Assembly: GCF_002846205.1 (NCBI RefSeq)
Contig: NZ_PHKV01000003.1
Coordinates: 526,281 to 590,280 of the forward strand
From: Xanthomonas prunicola
GTDB taxonomy: Bacteria > Pseudomonadota > Gammaproteobacteria > Xanthomonadales > Xanthomonadaceae
Reading direction: 5' to 3'
Length of the DNA stretch: 64,000 nt
Below the pieces are notes generated by a model. It did no database searches. It saw nothing but the letters and a program-made list of their open reading frames with translations, and had not been told where the DNA came from. Position 1 is the first letter of the stretch, and every line of letters begins with the position of its first letter. This document shows positions 44,940-54,068 of this stretch, piece by piece. Made by a program: the position numbers and the translations under genes.

Positions 44940-45727
44940 CAACGCGCGCCGACCGGGCGATCGGATTCGGTCGTCACCGGCTCATCGGCCAGCTCTGGCG
45001 GGACGAACTTGGTACGCACCAGGTGCAGCGATTGCCCATCGGCCGCGGCCGCATAGTCGGTGACGCCACAATTGGGCACGTCGCCTTCGCGGTCGATGGC
45101 CAGGATGGTAGCCTCGTCCATCCGCTCGATCAGGTAGCGGAAGCAATTGACGATCACCTGATGCCCCACGATCAACACGCGCGCACCCACATGGTTGCGC
45201 TGCAGATCGCCCACGATGCTGCGCAGGCGGAAAATCACATCGCACCAGCTCTCGCCACCGGGCGGGCGGAAATAGAACTTGCCTACCAAATTGCGCTGCT
45301 CGAACAACGCCGGAAACGTCTCACGAATGCCCGACGTGGTGTAGCGGTCGAGCACGCCGAATTCCTTCTCGCGCAGCCGCTCGTCCACGCTCACTGCATC
45401 GGCCGGCTGCCCGAGCGCGCGTGCAACCGCAGCGGCAGTCTGGCGCGCCCGCACGTAGGTGGAACTCAAGATCAATGTGGGACGCTCGTGCTCGGGTAAC
45501 CCGGCCATCCAAGCGCCCAAGGCCTTGGCTTGGCGCTCACCCAACGCCGATAGCGGAATATCCGCATCACGGTGCTCCAGGTCGATCAATGCAGCCCCAC
45601 TGGACTCGGCCACATCGCGCGCCACGTTGCCCGCACTCTGCCCATGCCGCACCACCCACAACCGCGCCGGCCACTGCGCCGACACTCCTGCAACCGCACT
45701 GTTCTCACTCACACCCATCTCCTGCAT
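44939..45727 (-). CDS. Histidine phosphatase (phosphoglycerate mutase-like)
   Basis: The product has 262 residues from the ATG at 45727 (GGGG 7 nt upstream); the frame continues upstream but without a ribosome site. The catalytic RHG motif is WVVRHGQSAGN. Further pocket residues are SSTYVRARQTA, LREKEFGVLD and VLIVGHQVIVN with the second His. There is a non-typical basic/acidic C-terminal tail. It is likely a small-molecule phosphatase. The coupled hydrate dehydratase fragment suggests an older metabolite-repair operon. Confidence 0.88.
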   Translation of the reverse strand: MQEMGVSENSAVAGVSAQWPARLWVVRHGQSAGNVARDVAESSGAALIDLEHRDADIPLSALGERQAKALGAWMAGLPEHERPTLILSSTYVRARQTAAAVARALGQPADAVSVDERLREKEFGVLDRYTTSGIRETFPALFEQRNLVGKFYFRPPGGESWCDVIFRLRSIVGDLQRNHVGARVLIVGHQVIVNCFRYLIERMDEATILAIDREGDVPNCGVTDYAAAADGQSLHLVRTKFVPPELADEPVTTESDRPVGAR

Positions 45728-45931
45728 CACGTCGGCCCCACGTGTCGCACAGCCACCGTGAACAGCTGGTCGACCATGCATGCGGCCACGCCGCTGCGCC
45801 ACCGGTGTCATCCATGCGCCGCACACAGCGCACGCAGCAACGGATATGCGTTACGGCACGGACCAGCGCAGATCCAACGGATGCGTCACCCTGTCTCGGT
45901 ATACTGCAGGCCCCCGACACACCGCTCGCCC

Positions 45932-46561
45932 ATGTCCAACGTCCTTCAGCTGCGCACCGCAAAACAGCGCGAAGAGCTCCTGGTAGACGACGTGCTGGAC
46001 GCCGCCGAACGCTGCATCGACGAAATCGGCCTCTCAGCCACCAGCTTCGAACTCATCGCAGAACGCACGCGTCTGTCATGCGGCAGCCTGCTGCAACGTT
46101 TCGAAGACAGGGACGCGCTGGTGCGCGCACTGCTCGAACGCAATTACATGCGCGCCATCCGCCAGATGTGGCTGGTGGAACGCCCGGCCAATGTGCACGT
46201 GGTGGATTTCATCGCCGGCCTGCTCGAAGACTGGCTGCTGCAGGAAATCAACATCAAGCGCACCCGCATCGACCTGGAACTGCACCTGGCCACCCTGCGC
46301 GACCCGGTGCTGGCCGCCTTCATGCGCCGGCAGAGCGCATCGCTGATCGAACACCTCAGCGCCCTGCTCAAGCGCCTGCTCCGCGGCCACGCCGACCCGG
46401 CCAGCAGCGAACAGGAATTCCAGGCCCGCGTCTTCGCCGTCGCCGCCATGTGCGGCGGCCTGCACAGCGTGATGACCAGCGGCATGGAACTCAACCGCAT
46501 GCATTTGCAGTTGATCCTGCGCGAGAGTTTGTCGGGCATCCTCAAGTCGGCGCCGGTGTAA
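45932..46561 (+). CDS. TetR-family transcriptional regulator
   Basis: The product has 209 residues from the ATG at 45932. The N-terminal HTH region is degenerate (AERCIDEIGLSATSFELIAE, then LSCGSLLQRFEDRDALVRAL). The helical C-terminal domain carries the dimer and ligand surface. The region upstream is divergent from the phosphatase gene, so it might regulate that operon, but no operator palindrome was recognised. Confidence 0.8.
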   Translation: MSNVLQLRTAKQREELLVDDVLDAAERCIDEIGLSATSFELIAERTRLSCGSLLQRFEDRDALVRALLERNYMRAIRQMWLVERPANVHVVDFIAGLLEDWLLQEINIKRTRIDLELHLATLRDPVLAAFMRRQSASLIEHLSALLKRLLRGHADPASSEQEFQARVFAVAAMCGGLHSVMTSGMELNRMHLQLILRESLSGILKSAPV

Positions 46562-46624
46562 TTCTGAAGCAACACCTGCTCGGCGATTGCGGGCCGCGCT
46601 CCCGGCATCTTGCAGGCAGGTCGC

Positions 46625-47371
46625 TCAATCTGCCGATGACGTGGCCGCCTCTTCCGTTGCACGGACACTGGCTGCCTGCAGGAGCCGAGTGACCAAACCG
46701 TGCGCATCGTCGCCAGCACCGCTCGCTGCCTTCCACAGTTCCGGCGGCAGACGGGAACGCTCGACCGTCATGAGGTGCAGCAGATCCCTGGCCAATGCCA
46801 GCCGCTCGCCTTCGTCCATGTCGGGACCAGGATGGTCGGCGTCCGATCCGGTCACCATGTCGACCGCCTCATGCAGGCAGGTCTCGGTCGTTCCCAACTC
46901 GCTTGCCCGCTGTGCCTTCGTCGGCACTTCGTCCCGGCGGGCCTGCGCCTCCACGTAACGAGCGGCCATCACATCGGCCAGCCTCATCCCCAAGAAGGCG
47001 GCCAGCGCTCCCACTGCCTGACAGCCACTGACCACAGCGAGATTCTTGTAATACTGATCATCGTTGAGATAGCCGTACGCCGCTGCGGCAGGTGCCTGGA
47101 GTGCCGCAAACCCTCCGCATACAGCAGCTCCGGCGGCGCCCACATATGCGATCGAGCGTCCCGCATTGGCGAGGTGGACACCACGCGGCGTGCCAGGCGC
47201 CATGAGCCGCGCCTCGCGGATGGACCGCCGTGGCAGACTCTGGGCCAGTTGCGTATTGGCATGCGGGTCGCTGGCCGGTGCAGACGGACCGGCATCTGCC
47301 ACGGTCGTGCCCTCTTGCTGCTCGCGCCTGGCGCCTCGGCGCGTGACGGACGTCAATGCTAAAGGTTGCAT
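46625..47371 (-). CDS. Candidate type III effector with hydrophobic segments
   Basis: This 248-residue protein starts at 47371. The first 60 residues are Ser/Thr/Pro/Gln-rich with scattered Arg and no acidic cluster (TVADAGPSAPASDPHANTQ), a secretion-signal-like composition. Two hydrophobic segments, about 73-101 and 111-133, suggest insertion in a membrane. The rest is helical and charged (EAQARRDEVPTKAQRASEL). No enzymatic motif is seen. A PIP box lies 64 bp upstream, and the gene is divergent from a XopAU-like kinase gene with its own PIP box. It may correspond to a described but uncharacterised effector such as XopAV; this could not be checked. Secretion is inferred. Confidence 0.6.
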   Translation of the reverse strand: MQPLALTSVTRRGARREQQEGTTVADAGPSAPASDPHANTQLAQSLPRRSIREARLMAPGTPRGVHLANAGRSIAYVGAAGAAVCGGFAALQAPAAAAYGYLNDDQYYKNLAVVSGCQAVGALAAFLGMRLADVMAARYVEAQARRDEVPTKAQRASELGTTETCLHEAVDMVTGSDADHPGPDMDEGERLALARDLLHLMTVERSRLPPELWKAASGAGDDAHGLVTRLLQAASVRATEEAATSSAD

Positions 47372-47435
47372 CGTCACCTCTCCGCGATGGATGCGTGCCA
47401 TTGTTCCCCAGCGTGATCGGGCATGACGCATCCGG

Positions 47436-47460
47436 CCGAAAAACCATTGCCGAACACGAA
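47436..47460 (-). promoter_or_regulatory. PIP box upstream of the candidate effector at 46625-47371
   Basis: On the minus strand the sequence is TTCGT-N15-TTCGG, matching TTCGB-N15-TTCGB. The start codon is 64 bp downstream. The -10 region at about the right distance reads CAATGG, a one-mismatch form of YANNRT. Confidence 0.65.
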
Positions 47461-47638
47461 ACACGCGGCGCCGCGCATGCCAAAGCGCAGAAGCGGTCCA
47501 CGCCCGCACCACCACATCCACATCGCCGCAGGCAAACGCGCGCGATGGCTGGCGATCGCGTCGAAATCGCGCGTTGGCCACCACCGCCAGCGCCGATCCC
47601 GCCGCGCCAGATGCCAAGACCTGCGGCACTGGCGCAAC

Positions 47639-47663
47639 TTCGCCAACGCTTGCACTGCTTCGT
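47639..47663 (+). promoter_or_regulatory. PIP box upstream of the XopAU-like gene
   Basis: TTCGC-N15-TTCGT matches the HrpX-binding consensus. A YANNRT-type -10 (CATGAT, 47698-47703) lies 34 bp further, slightly beyond the usual 30-32. The ATG follows 174 bp after the box. Confidence 0.7.
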
Positions 47664-47837
47664 TCATTGCGCCCTACGCACGCATCACTGCCTCAATCAT
47701 GATGCGGGTGATGCAGCCGGCATCGCTGCTCAGTGGCTACTGGTGCCAGTGAGCTCACTCCAGCTGCCGCATGCCGCGCGTTGCAAGCGAACCGCTAGAG
47801 CCACCTCCCCTGATCGTTGACCACACTGTCCTCGACG

Positions 47838-49409
47838 ATGAAACAGATCTCCGGCAACACTCTCCCTTCCACAGCGATGCGCGCAGACGCAGAGCGCGAT
47901 CAGTCCGAAACTGCGCAGGCGCCCGAGCAGTCCACCCTGCCCCATCCCGTGGCAGACCATCCGCTCAACCTGTTGGAAAAAAGAAGAAGCACCACCGGTG
48001 TGCTCGCGGACGAAAGTTCGCGCCTGGAGGTCGTGGTGCCCCGCATGCAGGCAGCGTTGGCACCGCAAACCTGGTCGTCATCCAGCAGCGACTCGCCAAC
48101 GACGCCTGTCACCGCCCGCAGCCCCCGAATCGGCGCGGAGCCCGGCTCACCGACCCTGGCCTCCCTGCTGGAGACGCCGCCGCGCGCGTCTGCCTTTGCG
48201 GGCGCCGACAGCAGCGATGCGTTCCAGAACTTGCGCAACGCACGGCGGCTGGTCAGCGACATGCGCCATGCCCGACAGCACGTCGTGCTGAGCCCGCGTT
48301 TGGTGAAATCGCTGACCAGCCGATCCGAACGCCCGGACTTGATCCAGAAGCTATCGGCCTTGAGGCCCGGCGCCTTGGATGTAGACAGTGGTTTTCTCAA
48401 AGTGGCACTGGACACCGGACACGCAGGCACTGCAGGAGCGCTGGACGCAATGCCAACCGTCGGCACCGGTGCATCCGCCTCGACCTACGCGGTTCGGCTG
48501 GCCGAAGATCTCTGGCAGGGCGGGCAAAATTGCGGACGCGACTTCATCTTCAAGGCCTTGTTGTGCACGGACCCGCAACGGCCGATCCCACCGACACTGT
48601 GCGACCCCGCCACCGTTGCAGACGCACCGGCGCTACAGGAACGGATCGCTGCGCGCAAAGCCATGATCTTCCACGAGTATCAAATGATCAGGTCGGTCGA
48701 GGCGGTGCCGTATGTCGTCCACGCCCATGCCGTGGTGCAGATCGAAAGCACATTCGGAATTCTGCTGGAGAAAATCGACGGCATCAGCGTGCGCAGCGTG
48801 ATTGCCCGCGCATGCGCAGCGCTGCAGCAAGGCGCCATCACCGCAGTGGAGTATCTCGGCCTGGCTCGGCAGCTGATGGCCGATGTCCTGGTGGGGATCG
48901 CCTGCTGCGAAGACGCCGGCATCGTGCATCAGGACATCTCGCACAACAATGTCATGTACGACCAGACCCTGAAGACCTTTCGGCTGATCGACATGGGGCT
49001 CGGTTCAGAGGAAGGCGACCCTAACCGCGGCGGCACCCCAGGCTTTTACGACTTGAGCACCCCTGCCAGGCATACGCGCGACGTCTATAGCGTGGCGCAA
49101 CTGCTCGTGCATGTGCTCAAGCGCCCCGACTACAACATGGGCATGATCGGGATCAATCGCGCCAAGACCGCAGACACGTTCCCCTTCATGGATGCGCTGC
49201 AGGCCCTCCCCGCCGATCACAAGTGCAACATCGTCCGCTTCTTCAACAGCATGCTGGACGATGGAACCGGCGAGCGCACCAAGGCCGAGGTCTTGCTGCG
49301 CGACCCTTTCTTCACCGAACCGCCGCTCCCGCGACGGGACCGGATTCATCGCACCTACGAACAACTGAAGCGATTGCCGTCTGTTAGCAGCACCCTCGGC
49401 GACAGATGA
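47838..49409 (+). CDS. xopAU: XopAU-like type III effector protein kinase
   Basis: This 523-residue protein has a Ser/Thr/Pro-rich N-terminus (to about 125) suited to type III secretion, followed by a Ser/Thr kinase domain. Visible kinase elements are a Gly-rich loop GTGAS (209-213), the lysine in DFIFKALL (K239), a helix-C Glu near 280, the catalytic loop VHQDISHNNVMY (HQD 364-366 instead of HRD, N371) and DMG (385-387) instead of DFG. The overall design matches XopAU, a plant-directed kinase that activates MAP-kinase signalling. An upstream TTG at 47817 would add seven residues. A PIP box is at 47639-47663. The family name is by recognition, not alignment. Confidence 0.78.
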   Translation: MKQISGNTLPSTAMRADAERDQSETAQAPEQSTLPHPVADHPLNLLEKRRSTTGVLADESSRLEVVVPRMQAALAPQTWSSSSSDSPTTPVTARSPRIGAEPGSPTLASLLETPPRASAFAGADSSDAFQNLRNARRLVSDMRHARQHVVLSPRLVKSLTSRSERPDLIQKLSALRPGALDVDSGFLKVALDTGHAGTAGALDAMPTVGTGASASTYAVRLAEDLWQGGQNCGRDFIFKALLCTDPQRPIPPTLCDPATVADAPALQERIAARKAMIFHEYQMIRSVEAVPYVVHAHAVVQIESTFGILLEKIDGISVRSVIARACAALQQGAITAVEYLGLARQLMADVLVGIACCEDAGIVHQDISHNNVMYDQTLKTFRLIDMGLGSEEGDPNRGGTPGFYDLSTPARHTRDVYSVAQLLVHVLKRPDYNMGMIGINRAKTADTFPFMDALQALPADHKCNIVRFFNSMLDDGTGERTKAEVLLRDPFFTEPPLPRRDRIHRTYEQLKRLPSVSSTLGDR

Positions 49410-49602
49410 GCGCGAACCGGTAGACCACGTAGTCTGTCGTGGCTGGGTTTAGAAGTGCGGGATTGAACAAGTGAGGCAAAGGCGCGCATGCACGTCCGCA
49501 GCCTCACCACTCACTGGGGCATTCGCTGGGTGTCGCTGCTCGCTGCCACACGTAAGCTCATCAATGCGTCCATTCGGCGATGATCCATAGGGCAACAACA
49601 CC
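49410..49602. other. Intergenic region with a weak hairpin
   Basis: A small stem CCACG/CGTGG near 49424-49440 followed by CTGGGTTT could end xopAU transcription. Nothing else is seen. Confidence 0.35.
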
Positions 49603-49869
49603 TCATGCCAATGGATGCGTGCCTTCCATGACAGAACACTCCACATCGTCCAGCACCCGGCCCACCTGCTCAGCAAGTAACTCCAGGCAGAACGCCAGCT
49701 CGTCCATGCAGATGGCCGGCTGCCGCAACTGTTCTTCGGCCTGCGTGCGCGGCTGCGCCAGACGCGCCAAAAACCGCATATGGTCGCGCAGCTGCTGCAA
49801 GCGGTACTGCGCGCCTTCTGGCAAGTAGTACCCCGGCTGTGACTGCACATCGCGTACAACATCCGACAT
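49603..49869 (-). CDS. Small XAC0095-like Xanthomonas protein
   Basis: This 88-residue protein contains GYYLPEGAQYRLQQLRDHMR and LARLAQPRT, the pattern of a small helical protein family common in Xanthomonas (XAC0095-like) with no known function. It has no signal peptide. The ribosome site GAGGAG is ideally spaced. The gene is preceded by a highly structured leader with a terminator hairpin (see 49930-50100), suggesting post-transcriptional control. Confidence 0.65.
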   Translation of the reverse strand: MSDVVRDVQSQPGYYLPEGAQYRLQQLRDHMRFLARLAQPRTQAEEQLRQPAICMDELAFCLELLAEQVGRVLDDVECSVMEGTHPLA

Positions 49870-49929
49870 GGCCTGCTCCTCATTCCATGGAATCAGCCCG
49901 CCCGCCGCAAGGCGACGGACGGGAAGTCG

Positions 49930-50100
49930 GGAGGCTCGAAACCGCTAACAGCCGGCGGGCGTATTACCCTTGCGGGTGTTGTATTAGCCGCCCTCCCGAC
50001 GCAGAGCATCGCGTCGGTTGCACCTACAGAACGTGCAGGCACAAAAAACCCACCGGTTTGTCGGAGGTGGGTACCGCTGTTAGCGGAGTTTCGAGGCTCC
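49930..50100 (-). ncRNA. Structured leader or small RNA candidate
   Basis: On the minus strand this 171-nt stretch is framed by complementary arms. The 5' arm at 50100-50076 (GGAGCCTCGAAACTCCGC, then TAACAGC) can pair with the 3' arm at 49952-49930 (GCTGTTAGCGGTTTCGAGCC). Inside lie an intrinsic-terminator-like hairpin and a CCGACGC/GCGTCGG stem (49996-50017). The layout looks like a regulatory leader, attenuator or stand-alone small RNA upstream of the small protein gene. Confidence 0.5.
50043..50072 (-). terminator. Intrinsic terminator inside the structured leader
   Basis: A 7-bp stem ACCCACC/GGTGGGT with an 11-nt loop is followed on the minus strand by TTTTTT. It lies about 175 nt before the start of the small protein gene at 49869, so it could stop transcription early. 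Confidence 0.65.
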
Positions 50101-50237
50101 GTGGCATGAGCATGCTACTCATCAAATCCAGCGTCAACCCCAAGGCACGCGTTGGAGCGGAGAGCCTGCACCCTTCTAGACTTGAGCTAGCAGCTGCACT
50201 CGAATCGTCGCGGTGCGAGCAGGGCGATACCTGTCGG

Positions 50238-50942
50238 CTATGTCGCCAGGGGCAAGGCGTTGAGCTCAGCTCTTGCGTCTCGCCATCCAGCGTAGTGCTT
50301 GTCCAGCAAGGCGATGAAGCGCGCATTGTGCGTTGGCTCAAGCAGATGAATCATCTCATGCACAATCACGTATTCGAGCAAGTCACGCGGCTTCTTGACC
50401 AGCTCGGTATTGAGCCGGATGTGGGCGCGCAGGTGATTGCAGCTCCCCCACTTGGTTTTCATGCGCTGGAGAAAATAGCCTTCCACCTTTACCCCGATAC
50501 GGCCTTCCCAGTGCGCAATCAACGGCTGGATCGCTTCATGCAACAACGACCGCTGCCAACGTTGATAGATGGCCTCGCGCCTGCCTGCATCGGTGCCGGG
50601 ACGCACACTCAGGGTGATGCGCCGGTGGTCCATCTTGACGGTGGGCCGAGTATCGCGCTCCATCACAGCAAGCAGATAGCGTCGCCCCCAGATGTAATGA
50701 CTCTCGCGGGTTACAAACTGCCGGGGTGTTTCACGTATCTGCGCCAGCAATTGCATCTGCTGTTGGCGAATCCAACGCAACTTTGAAATCGCATAAGCGC
50801 GTGCCACTTCAAGCCGTGTGCCAGTCGGCGCCACCAGCGTCACCTCGCCTTGCGGCGGGTGAACAGACAGATGAACATTCTTCACAGCCTTGAAGGTGAC
50901 CGCAATGTCCAGCTCGCCCAGGCGGATGTGCGTCTGTTTCAT
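50238..50942 (-). CDS. YgjP-like metallopeptidase
   Basis: This 234-residue cytoplasmic protein of the YgjP/WLM type has a zinc site HEMIHLLEPTHN (HExxH with a downstream His). The WGSC motif (TKWGSCNHLRAHIRLN) precedes it, as in this family. It starts inside the hsdR stop (TGATG overlap) and so belongs to the type I R-M operon. Proteins of this family are frequent in R-M operons; their role there is unknown but might be proteolytic control of the nuclease. Confidence 0.88.
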   Translation of the reverse strand: MKQTHIRLGELDIAVTFKAVKNVHLSVHPPQGEVTLVAPTGTRLEVARAYAISKLRWIRQQQMQLLAQIRETPRQFVTRESHYIWGRRYLLAVMERDTRPTVKMDHRRITLSVRPGTDAGRREAIYQRWQRSLLHEAIQPLIAHWEGRIGVKVEGYFLQRMKTKWGSCNHLRAHIRLNTELVKKPRDLLEYVIVHEMIHLLEPTHNARFIALLDKHYAGWRDARAELNALPLAT

Positions 50943-53900
50943 CAATAGCCCGACTGACTTTTCAGCAGCTCGAACAGCTTGAGCGTGGCCTCGCGATTGC
51001 GCCCCGTCAGCGGATACAGAACATTCTGCACAATGCGTTCCTTTGCTTCATCTCCTCGCCATCCTGCCGGAGCCTCGTCATGCATCAGGCGATCGATTTT
51101 CAGCGCCAGGAAGGCCAGGCGGTTGCCGTAATTCACTTCCGGCTCCTGGACAGCGCCATGTCCAGGTTGAGCGTCATCAGAAATGATGTCCGGCAGATTG
51201 CGATAAATCACCAGCGCGCCGGCATTGCCACGCAGCATGGTGGGTTCATCACTATCGTGCTGTCTCTCATGCCAGGTCATCACCAACGCCTCTGCCTTCC
51301 TCAGAAATGCTTCGTAGGCTTCAGTGCTCTCGCGGCTTTGTTGGATCAAATCGTCGAGCAGCTTGGACATCTGCTCGTAAAACCGCGGATCAGTCAGGCG
51401 GTCGCGGATAATGGTCTTGCGGACATTGTTGATGATGGTTTCCGCAATGGCATTCTTTGAGAGCTTGCCCTTCTCGTTGAGCTTTTTGGCGATGGCATCA
51501 TGGACGCCGGTTTCGATGATCAGCTCAGTCAGCGACAGCTCGGCCAATTGCCCCAATGCTTGTGCCGGTTCGGCATGGACATAGGTGTTGATGAGATGTC
51601 GCATATCAGCCTCAAAGGGTTTGATATCCAGCTCCTCACAACTGCAATGCTTGATGGCAGACCTAACCTCGGCATAGAACTCGGTTTCTCGCCGCAAGGT
51701 GTCGGCCTCGCTATTGGAGTAACCCGCCTCGGCCAAGTCCTGGGCAATTGCGGCAAAGGCGCGCAGATAGGTCGCTACCGCTTTGTAGAAGGCAATACGT
51801 AGCGCCTCACTCTCCAGTAGCGCCTCCGGATCACCCGCATGGCCGCAAAAGTAGTGGATGAACTGCTCCACTTCGCGAGGGTGCCCGACCGGCTCGCACA
51901 GGTAGTGCAACGCCTCGCGTGCTTCGTCCAACTGTTTACGACCTTCGCCCAGCCAATTCTTTAGCTGGATGTTGTTGTCGCCACCGTTACCGGCGTCGAT
52001 GTCCAACGCGTCGGAGCTATACACCGCAATGGCCTGCTGCACATCATCGAACAGCTTTTTGTAATCGACGATGTAGCCATAGTCCTTGTCCTCGCCGTCG
52101 AGACGATTGGTACGACAAATGGCCTGAAACAGGTTGTGGTCATGCAGCTCGTTGTCCAGGTAGATGTAAGTGCAACTGGGCGCATCGAACCCTGTTAACA
52201 GCTTGCTGACAACAATCAGCAGTTTCATGCTGGCCGGCTCTTCAATGAAGCGGCGCTTGGTTTCGTCTTCGTACTGCTTGGTTGTTTGGCCGGCGCGCAG
52301 CACATGCTGCTTATAGGTGTCGTATTTGTAACGCTCATCGCTGCCCGATGACGCCTTCGAGATCGCCGCCGGATTGGGCTCAAACGATGTGATGACACCC
52401 ACATGCGGGCTAAAATGTGTGTTCTGGAAAAGCCGAAAATAATGGCATGCGTCGTAGATCGACGCAGCCACCAGAATCGCCGTACCACGATCGTTGTCCA
52501 GGCGGGGCTTGAGGCTGAAATCCTCGATAATGTTGGCAACGATGCGGTCCTTGCGCTCTTTACCGCTCATCAACTCTTCCATCGTTGCCCAGCGCTTGCG
52601 CAGGATGGATTTCTGAAAGTTGTTCAACCCTCGCGTTTTCTTTTCGAACCAGGCATCGATGGCCGCACGCGAGGTCAACCGCTGCGGCACATCGCGCGCC
52701 TCGTACTTCAGGTCCAACACCACCTTGTCTGCCACTGCCTGGTGAAACTTGTAGGTGTGGATGTAGGTCCCGAACACATCGCGGGTGGTTTGCTTGTCCT
52801 TGCGCAGTAGCGGCGTGCCAGTAAAGCCAATGAAAATCGCATCGCCCAGCCAGCGCTTCATCTGCTTGTTCATGTTGCCACCCTGAGTACGGTGGCATTC
52901 GTCAACAAACACGTAGAAGCGCCCATGGATCTCAGGCGGCTCGCCCTTGAGGTCCGCAGCATCAAACTTGTGGATCAGCGCACACAGCAGGCGCGGCGCC
53001 GCCGCACTTAGCTTTCGCGCGAAGTCCGCTCGGGAGGTAATGCGCGGCGAAGCGGAGTCCGCACCGATCACACCGGCATTGCGCATGACACCTTCGATCT
53101 GCTTGTCCAGTTCGTCGCGGTCAGTGATCACCAACACGCGCGCCTGTGAGTCATGCTCCAGCAGCCACTTGGCCAGCAGCACCATCAAGATGCTTTTGCC
53201 ACTGCCTTGGGTGTGCCAGATCACACCACCCTCGCGTTGTGCAATGCGCGCCTGGGCCGCCTTGATGCCCTGGTACTGGTGCTGCCTGGGCACCTTCTTG
53301 AAGCCTGCGTCGAAGATCACGAAGTTGCGGATCAAGTCCAGCAACTGCACCTTGCTACACATCTGTGCCAGTGGACGATCCAATAAGGCGCCTGCCGCTA
53401 CTGCAGCCAATGGTTGTTCGTCTTTCCACTGCACGAAGAACTGTTCCGGGGTGCCGGTGGTGCCATAGCGCAGCCCCTGCGCGTCGCTTCCGGCCAGCAA
53501 CACCTGCACCGTACTGAAGAAACCTTGGTTGAACGCCTCCTCCTGATTGCTGCGCAGCTGGCGAATGCCGTCGCCCAGATCCACCGAGCTGCGCTTGAGT
53601 TCAATCACTGCCACCGCCAGGCCATTGATGTACAGCACGATGTCCGGCCGACGTGTGCTGCCGCCTCTCAGCGTCACTTCTTCGGCAAGGGCAAACTGAT
53701 TTCGCTGCGGCTGCGCCCAGTCGATCAGCTGTACCGTCTCGTGCGATTTGCCGGCCGCAATCTGCACCGGCACGCCATAGCGCAGCAATTGGTAGGTGCG
53801 CAGGTTGGCCTGATAGGGCGTGATGCCGGTGGCATCCACCGCAACTTCCAGCTTTTGCAGTGCGGCGCTGATATGGGCAGGCGCGTAACCACGCGCTGCC

Positions 53901-54064
53901 AGATTGGCGCGTAACAGATCGGCTTCAATGGCCCGATTGTTCTCGCGCTTGCTCCAGTTGCCAAGGTGCTCGTAACCCAGACCGCCCTTGTCTACGGGGT
54001 CAGCGAACAGGCGCGCTACGCGATTTTGTGAGTTGCGCTCGGAGCGCGGCATGTGTTGGGTCAT
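50942..54064 (-). CDS. hsdR: Type I restriction endonuclease subunit R
   Basis: This 1040-residue motor and nuclease subunit has the nuclease motif RPDIVLYINGLAVAVIELKR (D141, E155, K157) near the N-terminus. Helicase motifs follow: TQGSGKS (285-291), DECH (388-391) and FTGTPL (about 414-419), then a helical C-terminus that contacts the methylase. All key residues are present, so the enzyme looks active. The start ATG at 54064 has AAGGA upstream and lies 4 bp after the preceding nuclease gene. Confidence 0.95.
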   Translation of the reverse strand: MTQHMPRSERNSQNRVARLFADPVDKGGLGYEHLGNWSKRENNRAIEADLLRANLAARGYAPAHISAALQKLEVAVDATGITPYQANLRTYQLLRYGVPVQIAAGKSHETVQLIDWAQPQRNQFALAEEVTLRGGSTRRPDIVLYINGLAVAVIELKRSSVDLGDGIRQLRSNQEEAFNQGFFSTVQVLLAGSDAQGLRYGTTGTPEQFFVQWKDEQPLAAVAAGALLDRPLAQMCSKVQLLDLIRNFVIFDAGFKKVPRQHQYQGIKAAQARIAQREGGVIWHTQGSGKSILMVLLAKWLLEHDSQARVLVITDRDELDKQIEGVMRNAGVIGADSASPRITSRADFARKLSAAAPRLLCALIHKFDAADLKGEPPEIHGRFYVFVDECHRTQGGNMNKQMKRWLGDAIFIGFTGTPLLRKDKQTTRDVFGTYIHTYKFHQAVADKVVLDLKYEARDVPQRLTSRAAIDAWFEKKTRGLNNFQKSILRKRWATMEELMSGKERKDRIVANIIEDFSLKPRLDNDRGTAILVAASIYDACHYFRLFQNTHFSPHVGVITSFEPNPAAISKASSGSDERYKYDTYKQHVLRAGQTTKQYEDETKRRFIEEPASMKLLIVVSKLLTGFDAPSCTYIYLDNELHDHNLFQAICRTNRLDGEDKDYGYIVDYKKLFDDVQQAIAVYSSDALDIDAGNGGDNNIQLKNWLGEGRKQLDEAREALHYLCEPVGHPREVEQFIHYFCGHAGDPEALLESEALRIAFYKAVATYLRAFAAIAQDLAEAGYSNSEADTLRRETEFYAEVRSAIKHCSCEELDIKPFEADMRHLINTYVHAEPAQALGQLAELSLTELIIETGVHDAIAKKLNEKGKLSKNAIAETIINNVRKTIIRDRLTDPRFYEQMSKLLDDLIQQSRESTEAYEAFLRKAEALVMTWHERQHDSDEPTMLRGNAGALVIYRNLPDIISDDAQPGHGAVQEPEVNYGNRLAFLALKIDRLMHDEAPAGWRGDEAKERIVQNVLYPLTGRNREATLKLFELLKSQSGY

Positions 54065-54068
54065 TGCA

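Noticed and set aside
47659..47683. Second, overlapping PIP-like match
   Set aside because: TTCGT-N15-CACGC lacks the second TTCGB; the match at 47639-47663 is complete and is used instead.
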